DNA of 64,000 nucleotides from Acidobacteriota bacterium (GTDB taxonomy: Bacteria; Acidobacteriota; JAAYUB01): positions 1-64,000 of the forward strand of contig JAGNHB010000026.1 of assembly GCA_018001935.1 (NCBI GenBank). The letters run 5' to 3'. A program made the translations under genes and the position numbers. Each line of letters opens with the position of its first letter. The stretch's first letter is position 1. Below are positions 1 to 9,811 of the stretch, piece by piece. Under the pieces are notes generated by a model, which was not told the DNA's origin, ran no database searches, and saw only the letters and a program-made list of their open reading frames with translations.

Positions 1-23
1 GGCGCAAACCCTTTAGAAACAAG

Positions 24-74
24 GGGAAAAAGAAAACCCGTCACCCCGGAGAATGACCCCAGAGAGACGGGTTT
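24..74 (-). terminator. Rho-independent terminator of ssrA
   Basis: Reading the minus strand, a 9-bp inverted repeat (plus positions 34-42 and 66-74) is followed by a T-rich tract (complement of 24-36). It lies directly downstream of the 3' CCA end of ssrA, so it probably ends that transcript. Confidence 0.7.
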
Positions 75-86
75 GTCTTTTCTAAA

Positions 87-435
87 TGGTGGAGGCGGGG
101 GGAATCGAACCCCCGTCCGAGAATCTTCAGCCGCGTGAGAACTACATGCTTATCCTGGTTTCTATCCCGCCGGCGACGATCTTACCAGGCAAACTCGCCG
201 TCGGCCCGCCCCCTTTTTCTCGCCTGCGCGTCGGAGACAGCCGCGCAAGCCAGCCCGCTGAATGACGGTCAGCCCCTCCCCACGGGCGAGGGCGAGGTGA
301 CCGTGGTGCCTTTAATTAGGCAGCCAGAGCGAGGTTGTTGTTGGCAGCTATTTTAGCTTTCCCGATTTTTACGGGTCAGGAAACCCGGCATGCCTCACGG
401 ACCTCAATCACTCCCGTCGAAACCGGATCGCCCCC
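87..435 (-). ncRNA. ssrA: tmRNA (transfer-messenger RNA)
   Basis: This RNA rescues ribosomes stalled on mRNAs without a stop codon, acting first as alanyl-tRNA and then as a short message for a degradation tag. The 3' end carries a T-loop/acceptor sequence ending in encoded CCA (complement of 87-115). The 5' end starts GGGGGCGATCCGGTTTCGAC, the usual tmRNA 5' signature. The first seven bases pair with CGCCTCC before the ACCA, giving a 7-bp acceptor stem with one G-U pair. The tag frame (complement of about 317-350) reads A-A-N-N-N-L-A-L-A-A then TAA, with the hydrophobic ALAA end recognised by ClpXP-type proteases. Length of 349 nt is normal. It is a one-piece tmRNA, not permuted. Confidence 0.95.
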
Positions 436-504
436 GTGTGTTCGACGCGTCCCGCCCCGCCGCCCTCGCTCCCGGCGCCGGGGCCTTTCAAAGAACCTGC
501 CTTT

Positions 505-510
505 ATTATA
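505..510 (-). promoter_or_regulatory. Possible -10 element of ssrA promoter
   Basis: The minus strand reads TATAAT here, a perfect -10 hexamer about 70 nt upstream of the mature tmRNA 5' end. That would leave a short 5' leader to be removed by RNase P. No good -35 hexamer is visible, so the call rests on the -10 alone. Confidence 0.4.
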
Positions 511-694
511 GATGCGGTTGGGGGGAAAAGGTAGGGAAATCTCGCGTAGCTGCCGCGAAAAGGGGCCACGCCCGCGAACGGCGGGAGAAGGGGCCTCGCC
601 CGCGAATCACGCGAATGAACGCGAATCAGAAATTGATGCGTTTGCAAAAAGTCGGGAAACGAAGAGCAAAGTGTATGTAAGGCCTTTGTTTGAG

Positions 695-715
695 CCATCA
701 CCCAGAGGGTGATGG
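695..715. repeat. Perfect 9-bp hairpin with 3-base loop
   Basis: CCATCACCC and GGGTGATGG flank the loop AGA. A short T tract follows on the plus strand (717-723), so it could terminate plus-strand transcription, but no plus-strand gene precedes it. Confidence 0.45.
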
Positions 716-1098
716 TACTTTTTATGGTGCCGTGAAACTTCGGGAAAACGGCGCCCTGTGCAGCAGAATCACGCCTATCCCTCCGGGATAGGATTTCCAG
801 GTTTTTCGAGCAGGCAACGGCGGATTGACGCAACGGGGTTGACGCTCCCCGGCGTTGGGCGGCGTCATGCCTGGACCAAAGCGAAAAACGGGCGGCATCG
901 GGCTGAAGCCGGCGCCCCGGCCGAGATGCAGGCGCAGCCGTGGAACAGGGCGGGACCGGGAAATCTTCCCACCTGTTCTGGAGATTGTCCCAGATTCAAA
1001 TTCCGCGTCCCGCGCTATAGTGAAGCTGCAGACAAACCGAAGACCGCCGGGCGCTGCGACCCGGCGAAAACGGGACTATTTCGTCTCCAGGAGGAGTT

Positions 1099-3399
1099 AT
1101 GCGCCAAAGCTTGATTGTGTCTTTTTTCCTGGCCCTCACGGCGGTTCTCTCCGCGGCGTCCGCGCCGCCCGGCGCCACCGCGGACCCCCTGTTCACAAGC
1201 TGGTCGCCCGTGGACTCCGCCCCGGCGCCCCTGCCGGAGCTGGTCCCGCCCGCGGTCCGTCACCTGGCGGCGAAACACGCCGGGGTGATGGACGCCGCGA
1301 CGGTGACCTCGCTGCGGCCGCTCTTCGCGCCCGACGGCACCCGCGTGGAGTTCTACGAGGCCGTCTACGCCGACGACGCCGGGGCCTGCAAGGGCTATGC
1401 CGTCATCAGCGCCACCGAGCGCAACACCCCCGTCCCGGCCTTCTCCGAACGCGAGCCGCTCTCCGCCCGGTTCGACCGCCGGGTGAGCGTCCCCTACCGG
1501 ATCGTCTGGTACGGTCCCGGTTACGCGGCCGCCGAGGACCTCTCCGGGAAGCTCCTGGCCGAGATCGGGGACCGCCCCGGCCGCCGGGTGGGTCCCGTGC
1601 GGCCCGGCACCGCCGCCGAACCCCTGGACTACGAGGAGATCAAGTCCCGGGCGCGGGCGGAAGGGATCGTCCTCTCCGCGCGGGCCCGCACCATCCGGGC
1701 GGAGTGGGACGCCCTCCGGGAACACCTCCGCAACGGGGCCCCCGCCCCGTCCACGGACGCGCTCCAAACCACCTGGATCTACGAGGCCATCGGCCGGGAC
1801 GGGACCAACCGCTTCCGGCAGATCCCGCCCGACACCCACCCCAACGACCGGGATTTCTATTCCGGCTGCGGGCCCACGGCCTGGGTCAACCTCCTGGCCT
1901 GGTGGGACCTCAACGGGTGGGCCAACGTCCTCCCCAACCTCTGGATGGACAGCGAAGGCCACAGCGTCACCAGTCCGGACGACTACATCGGGCACCTCTC
2001 CATGGACCTGAGCTACCAGGTGGGGACCTGGAACCCGCCCACCACCGACGTCGGGTCCACCTGGCCCGACCGGATGCCGGACGCCCTCGACTACATCGAG
2101 GACACGCTGAACTACGACGTGGTCATGGACCACCGGATCGACATCGACCTGTTTTGCGAGAACGACGAGGAGACGCAGGAGATCCTGGGTCTCATCCGGG
2201 ACGGCATCCAGGCCCACCGCAAACCCGTCATCATCGCCTACTTCCCCGGCGGGTCCTTCGACATCGCCAACTCCCACTACGACATCGGCTACAAGCTCAA
2301 GGACCACAACGGGAGCTACGGCTTCCACAGCTGGGTTTACACCGACCCGCACGGCTACATCAGCCGGAACAACGTGATCGCGGTGTACACGCCCTACGCG
2401 CTGGAGCGGGACGACAACTGGCTGCCCAACGGCGGTTTCGAGGAACTGGACCTCTCCGATTGGAGCATGTGGGCCAACAACCCGTGCTTCGCGGAGGGGT
2501 GGAGCACCTTCGGCGGCCCGGACGTCGCGGAGATCCGGACGAGCCAGGCCGCGGACGAGGGCCTCAACTGCGTCCGGCTGTGGAAGTCCGCGGATGGCAA
2601 CGTCGGCGTCTACCGGGATTTCTTCCTTTTCCCCGGCAATTACGAGATCTCCGCCCGGGTCTACGCCACCGACACCGGGACGCTGGGGAAGCTGTCCCTC
2701 TCCAGCGGGTCCTTCTCCCGCACCCAGTGCTACAACGTGACGACGGCCACCGCCTTCAACCAGACCCAGGTGATGCGCCTGGTGGTCCCGAGCACGCTCC
2801 CCGACGCCTCGGACCTCCCGTGGATGCAGGGCTACAAGAAAGTCCGGCTGCAGGCGGGCCACTACAACGTCGGGCCCTTCGTGGTGCCGAACTACTTCAT
2901 CGACAACGTCCGGGTGACCCTGGTCGCCGGCCCCATGGTGGACGACCCCGGCTTCGAGCAGCAGCTGACGTCCACCCTCACTGTCCCCTGGCATTTCCAG
3001 GGCAACGGCCGGCACGCGGGTTCCATCGTCAACAGCAGCTCCACGGCGGTTTCCGGGCTCAAGTGCGCCCGCATCGTCAGCACGCCCGGGGACGCCCAGT
3101 GGACGGTGGGCGATGTCTGGCAGGAGGTGAAGGTGAAACCCAACACCAACTACCGGGTCGGCGCCTGGGTGAAGACTTCCGCCGCGTATTACGTCGGGGC
3201 GGTCCGCGTGATGAGCCCCGGGACCGACTACGCTTTCGCCTCCACCGCCTTCGGGGGAAGCAGCGCCTGGAAGTACGTCACCGTGGACTTCAACTCCGGA
3301 AACCGGAGCGCCGTGAAGATTTCCGTGGCCAACCAGGGTTCCCCCTCCTCCGCCTCCAACACCCTCTTCATCGACAACGTCTCCATCAGCCAGCGCTGA
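1099..3399 (+). CDS. Secreted papain-fold (C39-like) peptidase with two carbohydrate-binding-type modules
   Basis: A 766-residue exported protein. Residues 1-22 or so form a signal peptide (basic start, hydrophobic core, A-x-A cleavage site). The motif SGCGPTAW at about 255-262 places a nucleophile-like Cys257 in the Cys-Gly-Pro context of papain-fold C39/C70-type peptidases, and GFHSWVY supplies a partner His410; Asn or Asp follows in the next strand. Two jelly-roll modules resembling CBM4/9 follow, each opening with a G/PGFE motif, at about 434-610 and 613-766. The start has an AGGAGG ribosome site 5 nt upstream. By family analogy it degrades extracellular protein or binds glycans on the cell or substrate surface. 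The exact peptidase family is uncertain because only the Cys and His blocks can be recognised by eye. Confidence 0.75.
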   Translation: MRQSLIVSFFLALTAVLSAASAPPGATADPLFTSWSPVDSAPAPLPELVPPAVRHLAAKHAGVMDAATVTSLRPLFAPDGTRVEFYEAVYADDAGACKGYAVISATERNTPVPAFSEREPLSARFDRRVSVPYRIVWYGPGYAAAEDLSGKLLAEIGDRPGRRVGPVRPGTAAEPLDYEEIKSRARAEGIVLSARARTIRAEWDALREHLRNGAPAPSTDALQTTWIYEAIGRDGTNRFRQIPPDTHPNDRDFYSGCGPTAWVNLLAWWDLNGWANVLPNLWMDSEGHSVTSPDDYIGHLSMDLSYQVGTWNPPTTDVGSTWPDRMPDALDYIEDTLNYDVVMDHRIDIDLFCENDEETQEILGLIRDGIQAHRKPVIIAYFPGGSFDIANSHYDIGYKLKDHNGSYGFHSWVYTDPHGYISRNNVIAVYTPYALERDDNWLPNGGFEELDLSDWSMWANNPCFAEGWSTFGGPDVAEIRTSQAADEGLNCVRLWKSADGNVGVYRDFFLFPGNYEISARVYATDTGTLGKLSLSSGSFSRTQCYNVTTATAFNQTQVMRLVVPSTLPDASDLPWMQGYKKVRLQAGHYNVGPFVVPNYFIDNVRVTLVAGPMVDDPGFEQQLTSTLTVPWHFQGNGRHAGSIVNSSSTAVSGLKCARIVSTPGDAQWTVGDVWQEVKVKPNTNYRVGAWVKTSAAYYVGAVRVMSPGTDYAFASTAFGGSSAWKYVTVDFNSGNRSAVKISVANQGSPSSASNTLFIDNVSISQR

Positions 3400-3636
3400 G
3401 CGGAGCCCACCTCCCCCCCGGCGGCCGGCCCGCCGCCGGGGGGCCTTCCCCGCGCCGCGCCGCCCGGTCCTGGTCCGCCATCGCAAACCCGCTTCCCTAT
3501 CCCGCGACCCCCCGCAGTCCGAGGCCATTTTCCCCGCGCCGCACCGCACCGGCTGAAGCCTCTGCCGCGGCGGCGCCGCGCCCGGAAAGAAGATGGGCCC
3601 GCGAACCGGTTGCCCGAACGGCGGACCCGCGGTAAA

Positions 3637-6279
3637 ATGGAAAAGGAATTCATCCAGCGGGGCGCCGGGCGGGAGGTTGGCAGCTTGCGGTTCGAACCGG
3701 GAACGCACCTGGGACCGTACGTGATCACGGCCGGGATCGGCGCGGGGTCGATGGGCGAGGTCTACCGGGCCCACGACCCGCGCCTCAACCGGGACGTGGC
3801 GATCAAGGTCCTCCCCCCGGAGTTCGCCGACAGCCCCGAGCGGCGGGCCCGCTTCGAGAAGGAGGCGAAGGCCGCGGGGATGATCAACCACCCCAACGTC
3901 CTGGCGGTTCACGACTTCGGCGTTTCCGAAGGCAACCCCTACGTCGTGACGGAATTCCTGGAGGGCGGCAACCTGAGGAGTCACCTCGCCAAGGGCCCGC
4001 TCCCCTGGCGCAAGGCGGTCGATTTCGGCCTCCAGCTCGCGAAGGGCCTGGCCGCGGCCCACGGCAAGGCGCTGGTTCACCGGGACATCAAGCCGGAGAA
4101 CATCTTCGTCACCGCGGACGGGACGCTGAAGGTCCTGGACTTCGGGCTGGCCAAGCGGGAGCGGGAGGGCAACGAACCCACCTTCACGCCGGGTTCGGAA
4201 ACCTTCCCCGGGTCCGTCCGGACCGAGCCGGGGATGATGGTGGGGACCGTTGGGTACATGTCCCCCGAGCAGCTCCAGGGGGAGACGGTGGACCACCGGA
4301 GCGACCTCTTCGCCTTCGGCGCCGTCTTCCACGAGATGCTCTCCGGCCGCCGCGCCTTTGCCGGGGCCACGCCCGTGGACGTCATGTTCTCGATCCTGAA
4401 CCGGTCGCCCGAGCCCCTGGGCGATGAACTTCACCTCCCGCCGGGGCTCGACCGGCTCGTGCTCCGCTGTCTGGAGAAGGAGCCCGGACAACGCTTCAAG
4501 ACAGCCGAGGACCTCGCTTTCGCCCTGGAACTCTTCGCCGGCAGCGGCACCCGCGCGTACCGGCGGCGCCGTCGTCTGCGCGGCCGCTTCGTGCGCCGGC
4601 TGCTCCTGACGGGGGCGCCCGCGCTCCTGGGGTTGACGGCGATCGCCCTGTGGGTGTTCCTCCCGCCGCGGCAGGCAGCCCCGCCGGCGGTGGAGCGCGC
4701 GCCCGGCGCCGCCGTCTACCGCCAGCTGACCTTCCGCCGGGGGACCGTCTACTCGGGCCGCTTCGCCCCCGACGGGCGGACGGTCGTCTACAGCGCCTGC
4801 TGGGAGGGGGAGCCCCTCCAGGCGTACGCCACCCTGCCGGAAGGCGGCGGGTCGCGGTCCCTGGGCTGGACGTCCTCCGACGTCGCCTCGGTGCTCGACT
4901 CGAACGACGTGGTTTTGATCCGGCGACCGATGCCGGGGTTCTACCCCGGCACCCTGTCCGTCGCCCCCTTTTCGGGCGGCCCCCCGCGCGAGATCGCCGC
5001 GGGGGTTTCCTGGGCGGACCGGCTCCGGGACGGTTCCGACTTCGCGCTGGTCCGCCACGTCGGGGAAGGGTTCCAGCTCGAGTATCCTTCGGGACGCGTC
5101 GTGTACCGGACTCGGGGGCATCTGGGCTACCCCCGGATTTCGCCCGACGGCGCCCTCGTCGCGTTCATCGACCACCCGGACGACGACACGGACGCAGGTG
5201 ACCTCGTCGTCGTGGACCGGCAGGGTGGCGCGAGGAAGCTCTCGGCCGGGTGGAAGAGCATCGAGGGCCTGTCCTGGGCGCCCGGGGGGAAGGAAGTCTG
5301 GTTCACCGCCACCCGCGAGGGGATGGCCCTCTCCCTTTTCGCCGTGGACCTCGCGGGGAGGGAACGGCGTCTTCTCAACGCCCCGGGGAGACTGGTGCTC
5401 CACGACATCTCCCGCAACGGGACGGTCCTGGCGGAGCGAAACTCCCTGCGCAGCTTCATCAGCCGCCAGGCCCGCGGGGAGAGCCGAACGGCGGACTTCT
5501 CCTGGCTGGACTTCTCTGAACTGGCGGATGTTTCCGCCGACGGCAGGACCCTCCTCTTCGGCGAGTCGGGCGACGGGGCCGGCAAACAACCCCTCGTCTG
5601 TCTGCGCCGCCTCGACGACAGCCTCCCGGTGCAACTCGGAAAGGGAGTTCCCCTGGCCCTGTCGCCCGACGGCCGCCAGGCCCTGGTCCTCCGGACCCGG
5701 CTGGAGCCGGACCTTGTCCTGCTGCCCACCGGGGCGGGCGACTCCCGCCCCCTCCCCCGCGGCGAACTCGCCGACGTCCTGTCGGCGGCTTGGTTTCCCG
5801 ACAGCCGGCGGGTCCTGCTGCGCGGGACCCGCGGCGACGGGCAGACCCTCCTGTGCACCCTCGACACCGTGGAGGGGACCCTCCGCCGCGTGGGCCCCGG
5901 CCGACCCGCCTCCGCTTCCTCCCTCCCCGCTTTCGACGGCACGTCCGTGCTGGCGGCGGACGGCGACGGTTTCGCCCTCTTCCCGCTCGACGGCGGGCCC
6001 CCCCGTCGGCTGGGTTGTCTCACCCCGACGGACAGGCCCCTGGGATGGACGAGGGACGGACGGTCGCTCTTCGTCCGGGACGGCAGGGGAATCCCGGCCC
6101 GGGTCGTCCGCGTGGACCTGCGCTCCGGGGCCCGGGAACCCTGGATGGACGTGGGACCGCCGGACCTGGCGGGGGTGATGGCCATCTCCCGGGTCTGGAT
6201 CTCGCCCGACGGGAAGGAGAGCTTTTTCGGGACCTACCGTCTCCTCTCGGACCTCCACCTGGTCGACAACGTACGGTAA
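3637..6279 (+). CDS. Membrane Ser/Thr protein kinase with TolB/WD40-like extracytoplasmic propeller
   Basis: An Hanks-type kinase domain occupies about residues 25-300: the glycine loop GIGAGSMGEV, the ATP lysine in VAIKV (K57), the catalytic loop HRDIKPEN (D150), DFG (D168) and MSPEQ in the activation segment are all intact, so an active enzyme is expected. One transmembrane helix (about 320-340, LLLTGAPALLGLTAIALWVF) separates it from a C-terminal beta-propeller of repeated FAPDGR/ISPDGA/LSPDGR-like motifs, which would sit outside the membrane as a sensor or binding domain. This architecture is particularly common in Acidobacteriota. I chose the ATG at 3637; an in-frame TTG at 3610 would add nine residues and neither has a strong ribosome site. 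It precedes three murein enzymes on the same strand, which may hint at cell-wall sensing (inference). Confidence 0.9.
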   Translation: MEKEFIQRGAGREVGSLRFEPGTHLGPYVITAGIGAGSMGEVYRAHDPRLNRDVAIKVLPPEFADSPERRARFEKEAKAAGMINHPNVLAVHDFGVSEGNPYVVTEFLEGGNLRSHLAKGPLPWRKAVDFGLQLAKGLAAAHGKALVHRDIKPENIFVTADGTLKVLDFGLAKREREGNEPTFTPGSETFPGSVRTEPGMMVGTVGYMSPEQLQGETVDHRSDLFAFGAVFHEMLSGRRAFAGATPVDVMFSILNRSPEPLGDELHLPPGLDRLVLRCLEKEPGQRFKTAEDLAFALELFAGSGTRAYRRRRRLRGRFVRRLLLTGAPALLGLTAIALWVFLPPRQAAPPAVERAPGAAVYRQLTFRRGTVYSGRFAPDGRTVVYSACWEGEPLQAYATLPEGGGSRSLGWTSSDVASVLDSNDVVLIRRPMPGFYPGTLSVAPFSGGPPREIAAGVSWADRLRDGSDFALVRHVGEGFQLEYPSGRVVYRTRGHLGYPRISPDGALVAFIDHPDDDTDAGDLVVVDRQGGARKLSAGWKSIEGLSWAPGGKEVWFTATREGMALSLFAVDLAGRERRLLNAPGRLVLHDISRNGTVLAERNSLRSFISRQARGESRTADFSWLDFSELADVSADGRTLLFGESGDGAGKQPLVCLRRLDDSLPVQLGKGVPLALSPDGRQALVLRTRLEPDLVLLPTGAGDSRPLPRGELADVLSAAWFPDSRRVLLRGTRGDGQTLLCTLDTVEGTLRRVGPGRPASASSLPAFDGTSVLAADGDGFALFPLDGGPPRRLGCLTPTDRPLGWTRDGRSLFVRDGRGIPARVVRVDLRSGAREPWMDVGPPDLAGVMAISRVWISPDGKESFFGTYRLLSDLHLVDNVR

Positions 6280-6421
6280 GAGAAGACTCGATCGGCGGTT
6301 ATTACGATTTCGCTGGAAAACAGCCCGTCTTCCCAGTAGAATACGCCGCTTGAAACCGGCCGCGATTTCCGGCGTATAGACGCCGAGGTGGCCGGAAGAC
6401 GCGGGTGAGGAAATCCGGCGC

Positions 6422-8254
6422 ATGAACCCGGCCACCGAAAAACGAAGGATACTGCTGATCGCGCTCATGTGCATTCTTTTCCTGGGCACCGCCGCCGTCA
6501 CGCTCACCGACCTCGGGTGCACGTACCGGTCCACCGTGGCCAAGGCCTTCGACCGGCTGGAGAAGGAGTTCCACGCCGCCCTGGTCCGCTGCCTGGACGA
6601 CGACCCCCGGGTGCCGGCCGAGCAGGGGGCCCTCCTCCGCGAGCAGCTGAACCGGTTCCCGACCCTGGCGGCGCGCCTGGAGAAAGCCTACTCGCCGATG
6701 ACTCCCCCGGCCTTCCGCTTCGTCGAGGGCCACCGCCCGTCCCCGCGGTGCACCGTCTTTCTCGAGGCCGTCAAGAGGGCGGAACGCGACGGCCTCGAAC
6801 CCGCCCTGTTCCGCTACGACGAGCTGAACGCCCGGGCGAAGGCGCTGCGGGAGCGGCCCCTGGCCCTCCCCGTCCCCGTCCTCGACCCGGAGGAGCGCGC
6901 CGCCATGATCAGCGCTGTCGCCGAGGGCGCCGCGGACCTCCCCGACCTGGAGCCCGCATCCCTTTTGAAGTGGCTGGCGCTCCCGGCCCGGAACGGGAAG
7001 TACCCCCGGTTCCGGGCGGCCTGCGAGAAAGCGTGGCTCGCCTTCCGGGACCGTGCCCGCGAGGAGTGCCAGGCGGAACTGGATTTCGCCGTGGAGTTCT
7101 TCCGTTACCTGGAGGAGATGGGGACCCCGGCGGACCGCATGGAGGAGAGCTGGCGGGAGGCCGCCGGGGACATGGCCCGGATCCTCGAGGGCCTGGCCCC
7201 TTCGGATACGCGCTACGTGCGGCTCCGGGCGGAACTGGCCCGCTACCGGCAGCTGGCGGAGGCTCACCCCGACGTCCCCCGGCTCCGCGTGGCCCCGGAC
7301 GGCAAGCTCAAGCCCGGGACCTCGGGGTCCGACGTGGCGGCCCTGCAGGAGCGACTGGCCCTGGAAGGGTACTTCCGCGGGACGGCCAGCGGCTTCTACG
7401 ACGAGGAGACGCGGGACGCCGTCAAGGCCTTCCAGCGGAACCACCAGGTTGCCGACGACGGCGTCACCGGCAAGGACACCGTGGACTCCCTCAACGTCCC
7501 CTTCGGGCGGCGCGTGGACCAGATCCGCCTCGCGATGTCGAAGCTGCGGAAATCCCCCACCCGCCGGGAGCCTTTCTACGTCCGGGTGAACATCCCCGAG
7601 TACATCGTCGAGGTGGTGGAAAAGGGCCGGGTCCTGCGGACCCACCGGGTGGTGGTGGGGAACCTGCAGGAGGAGAACCACACGCCCGAGCTGCAGTCCA
7701 CCATCGAGAAGATCGTGTACAACCCCGCCTGGTACATCACCAAGCGGATCTTCGAGAAGGAGGAGTACGTCAGCTACCTCAAGGACAAGAACTATTTCGC
7801 CAAGAAGGGCTACGTCGTCAAGTACTCCGCCTCGGGGCGGCCGGTCAGCGCCTTCGAGCCGCCCGGCCCCGGAAACGCCCTCGGGAAGGTGAAGATCCTG
7901 TTCCCGAACAAGTACGACGTGTACATGCACGACACGCCGAAGAAGGCCCTCTTCGCCACGGTGAACCGGGCCTACTCCCACGGCTGCATCCGGCTGCAGA
8001 ACCCGCTGGAGCTGGTGACGGACCTGCTCCGCCGGGAAAACAACCCGGTCCTGCCCAAGGTCCCCAAGATCCTGGAGGGCAAGAACACCCACTGGGTGAC
8101 CCTGAAGCAGAAGATCCCCATCTTCCTCGAGTACTGCACGGTCTCCGTGGGCGCCGACGGGCGGGCCCTGTTCCTTCGGGACGTGTACAAGCGGGAGCAG
8201 CCGAAGCTCGCCGAGATGGAGCTTCGACGGGAGAAAATCGTCGCGGCGCCATAA
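6422..8254 (+). CDS. L,D-transpeptidase (YcbB/LdtD-like) with peptidoglycan-binding domain
   Basis: A 610-residue periplasmic enzyme expected to form 3-3 cross-links in murein or attach proteins to it. Residues 9-30 are a hydrophobic signal anchor. A long helical scaffold (35-290) leads to a PG_binding_1 domain (about 297-360, with LQERLALEGYF and AVKAFQRNH). The YkuD catalytic domain (about 384-545) ends in the diagnostic block HDTPKKALF...AYSHGCIRL with nucleophile Cys522. Order and length match the large YcbB-type enzymes rather than the small ErfK/YbiS type. An identical orientation and short spacing to the following MepA-like and M23 genes suggests joint function in remodelling cross-links. 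Confidence 0.92.
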   Translation: MNPATEKRRILLIALMCILFLGTAAVTLTDLGCTYRSTVAKAFDRLEKEFHAALVRCLDDDPRVPAEQGALLREQLNRFPTLAARLEKAYSPMTPPAFRFVEGHRPSPRCTVFLEAVKRAERDGLEPALFRYDELNARAKALRERPLALPVPVLDPEERAAMISAVAEGAADLPDLEPASLLKWLALPARNGKYPRFRAACEKAWLAFRDRAREECQAELDFAVEFFRYLEEMGTPADRMEESWREAAGDMARILEGLAPSDTRYVRLRAELARYRQLAEAHPDVPRLRVAPDGKLKPGTSGSDVAALQERLALEGYFRGTASGFYDEETRDAVKAFQRNHQVADDGVTGKDTVDSLNVPFGRRVDQIRLAMSKLRKSPTRREPFYVRVNIPEYIVEVVEKGRVLRTHRVVVGNLQEENHTPELQSTIEKIVYNPAWYITKRIFEKEEYVSYLKDKNYFAKKGYVVKYSASGRPVSAFEPPGPGNALGKVKILFPNKYDVYMHDTPKKALFATVNRAYSHGCIRLQNPLELVTDLLRRENNPVLPKVPKILEGKNTHWVTLKQKIPIFLEYCTVSVGADGRALFLRDVYKREQPKLAEMELRREKIVAAP

Positions 8255-8373
8255 TCGGCTTGACAGATATGGAATGATGGGTTAAAAATCGACGGTCGAT
8301 CTGATCCGCGGGCAACGAAGCGAAGCGTCGAGACTGTCACCAGCCCGTCGGAAAATCATTCTCAGGGGGATCG

Positions 8374-9750
8374 ATGAAGCGAAAACCAGGACCGTTGCTC
8401 CTTCTGCTGTGGAGCACCTTCCTCTTTTTTGCCTGGGGCCTGGCCAAGGATGACCACCCGGCGGTCCCCGACCGGGAGGATTACGACAACGGGGACATCA
8501 TCGAGGATGACGTCCCGGAAAACGAGGAGAAGGCAACCGGCCTGCCCAACCCGTACGACATCGACCTGACGGGCCAGGACCTGACGGAGCTCCCCTGCCT
8601 CTCCTGCGGCTCCCCGAACCGGGGCCGGCTCATCAACGGCATCAAGATGCAGTCCGAGCAGGGCATCCGGGTCCGGAACGAGGACCGGACCTGGGGGACG
8701 CCGGAGACCATCGCCGCCATCCGTTTCGCCGTGGCCAAGGTTCACCAGGAGTTCCCCGGCACCCCCGACATCCTGGTGGGGGACATCTCCCGCGAAAACG
8801 GCGGCCGCCTCGGCACCCACAAGTCCCACCAGTCGGGGCGGGACGTGGACCTGAGCTATTACCCCTCGGACGGCTCCGACCGGCAGTTCTTCTTCAACGC
8901 CAACGAGAAGAACATGGACGTTCCCCGGACCTGGAAGCTGATCGAGGGCCTGATGGCGGACGACAAGACCCAGTACATCTTCATCGACCGCAGCGTCCAG
9001 AAGGTCCTGTACAAGTACGTCCGGGACGAGCTGCAACTCCCAGAGGACGAACTGCAGTCCATCTTCGGCGCCGTCTCCAGGAGCAAGTCCGCCAAGATCC
9101 GCCACGCCCGGGGGCACAAGAACCACATCCACGTCCGGTTCACCTCCCCGGAAGCCGTCATGGCTGCCATGCAGGGCAATTTCGACTTCAGAGGCCACAA
9201 GCACTACCCGACGCGGATCAACGCGTCCTTCGACATGCGGCTGTCCCAGGCCCAACCCGCGCCCCACATGGTGTCCGAGGACACGCCCGCGGGGGCGGTC
9301 GAAAAGGTCCAGCGGATCCGGTGGGCGAAGGTGCGAAAGGGGGACAATCTCTGGCTCATCGCCCGCCGCAACGACACCACGGTGGAGAAACTCTGCAAGC
9401 TCAACGGAATTTCCAAAAAGGCCCGGTTGCAGCCCGGTAAGAGCCTGAAGGTGAAGGTCTACACCGAGTACGTCTCCACCGGAAACACGTCGAAGGTGGC
9501 GTCGAAAAAGTCCGGCAAGTCGGACAAGACCGGGAAAGGGTCCCGTGCCGACGCCCGGCGGGCTTCCGACCGGCTGGCCCGGTCCGGGGCCCCGCACCTC
9601 CCCGCCGGCGGTGACCCCGCGGGCCCGGACAGCGAGTCTTCCGCCTACTACGTGGTGAGAGGGCAGCGGCTGTACTCCATCACGCCCCTCTTCGGGATGC
9701 GGGTGTCGGACGACTGCCGCTGGCTCCTGTTCTCCAACACTCTCAACTGA
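8374..9750 (+). CDS. Penicillin-insensitive murein endopeptidase (MepA/M74-like) with LysM
   Basis: A 458-residue secreted zinc peptidase expected to cleave cross-links in peptidoglycan. Residues 1-24 are a signal peptide. The M74/LAS-type domain (about 83-275) shows the first metal motif in HKSHQSGRDVDLSYYP and the second in HARGHKNHIHVRF, both intact. A LysM domain (about 313-355, VRKGDNLWLIARRN) anchors it to glycan strands. After a Lys/Ser-rich and Pro/Gly-rich linker there is a second, short LysM-like piece (YYVVRGQRLYSI, about 427-440) that ends within 20 residues and lacks the second half of the fold. The ribosome site AGGGGGA precedes the ATG. It sits between two other murein enzymes. 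Confidence 0.9.
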   Translation: MKRKPGPLLLLLWSTFLFFAWGLAKDDHPAVPDREDYDNGDIIEDDVPENEEKATGLPNPYDIDLTGQDLTELPCLSCGSPNRGRLINGIKMQSEQGIRVRNEDRTWGTPETIAAIRFAVAKVHQEFPGTPDILVGDISRENGGRLGTHKSHQSGRDVDLSYYPSDGSDRQFFFNANEKNMDVPRTWKLIEGLMADDKTQYIFIDRSVQKVLYKYVRDELQLPEDELQSIFGAVSRSKSAKIRHARGHKNHIHVRFTSPEAVMAAMQGNFDFRGHKHYPTRINASFDMRLSQAQPAPHMVSEDTPAGAVEKVQRIRWAKVRKGDNLWLIARRNDTTVEKLCKLNGISKKARLQPGKSLKVKVYTEYVSTGNTSKVASKKSGKSDKTGKGSRADARRASDRLARSGAPHLPAGGDPAGPDSESSAYYVVRGQRLYSITPLFGMRVSDDCRWLLFSNTLN

Positions 9751-9811
9751 GCGCGCGGGGGCGCGGCGGCCTCGCGCGGTCGGCCGCCCGGCGCGACGAC
9801 GGGACGGCACC

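Larger units (their letters stand above)
436..1098. other. Gene-free stretch with short repeats
   Basis: I see no convincing coding region between ssrA and the peptidase gene at 1099. The stretch holds a near-duplicated block (about 563-580 and 592-606, ggggcc-cgcccgcgaa), a run of acgcgaat-type motifs at 604-630, a perfect short hairpin at 695-715 and a copy of a gcttcagc palindrome at 899-916. Confidence 0.6.

Noticed and set aside
855-3635. A long plus-strand frame overlapping the papain-fold peptidase gene
   Set aside because: It is arginine- and proline-rich shadow coding of the same DNA, without any family motif, while the 1099 frame has a ribosome site, signal peptide and catalytic motifs.
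1015-6543. A very long open frame on the minus strand opposite the peptidase and kinase genes
   Set aside because: It is an artefact of high GC third positions of the plus-strand genes. It has low-complexity Gly/Arg/Val/Pro composition, no recognisable domain, and the opposite strand carries clear conserved motifs.
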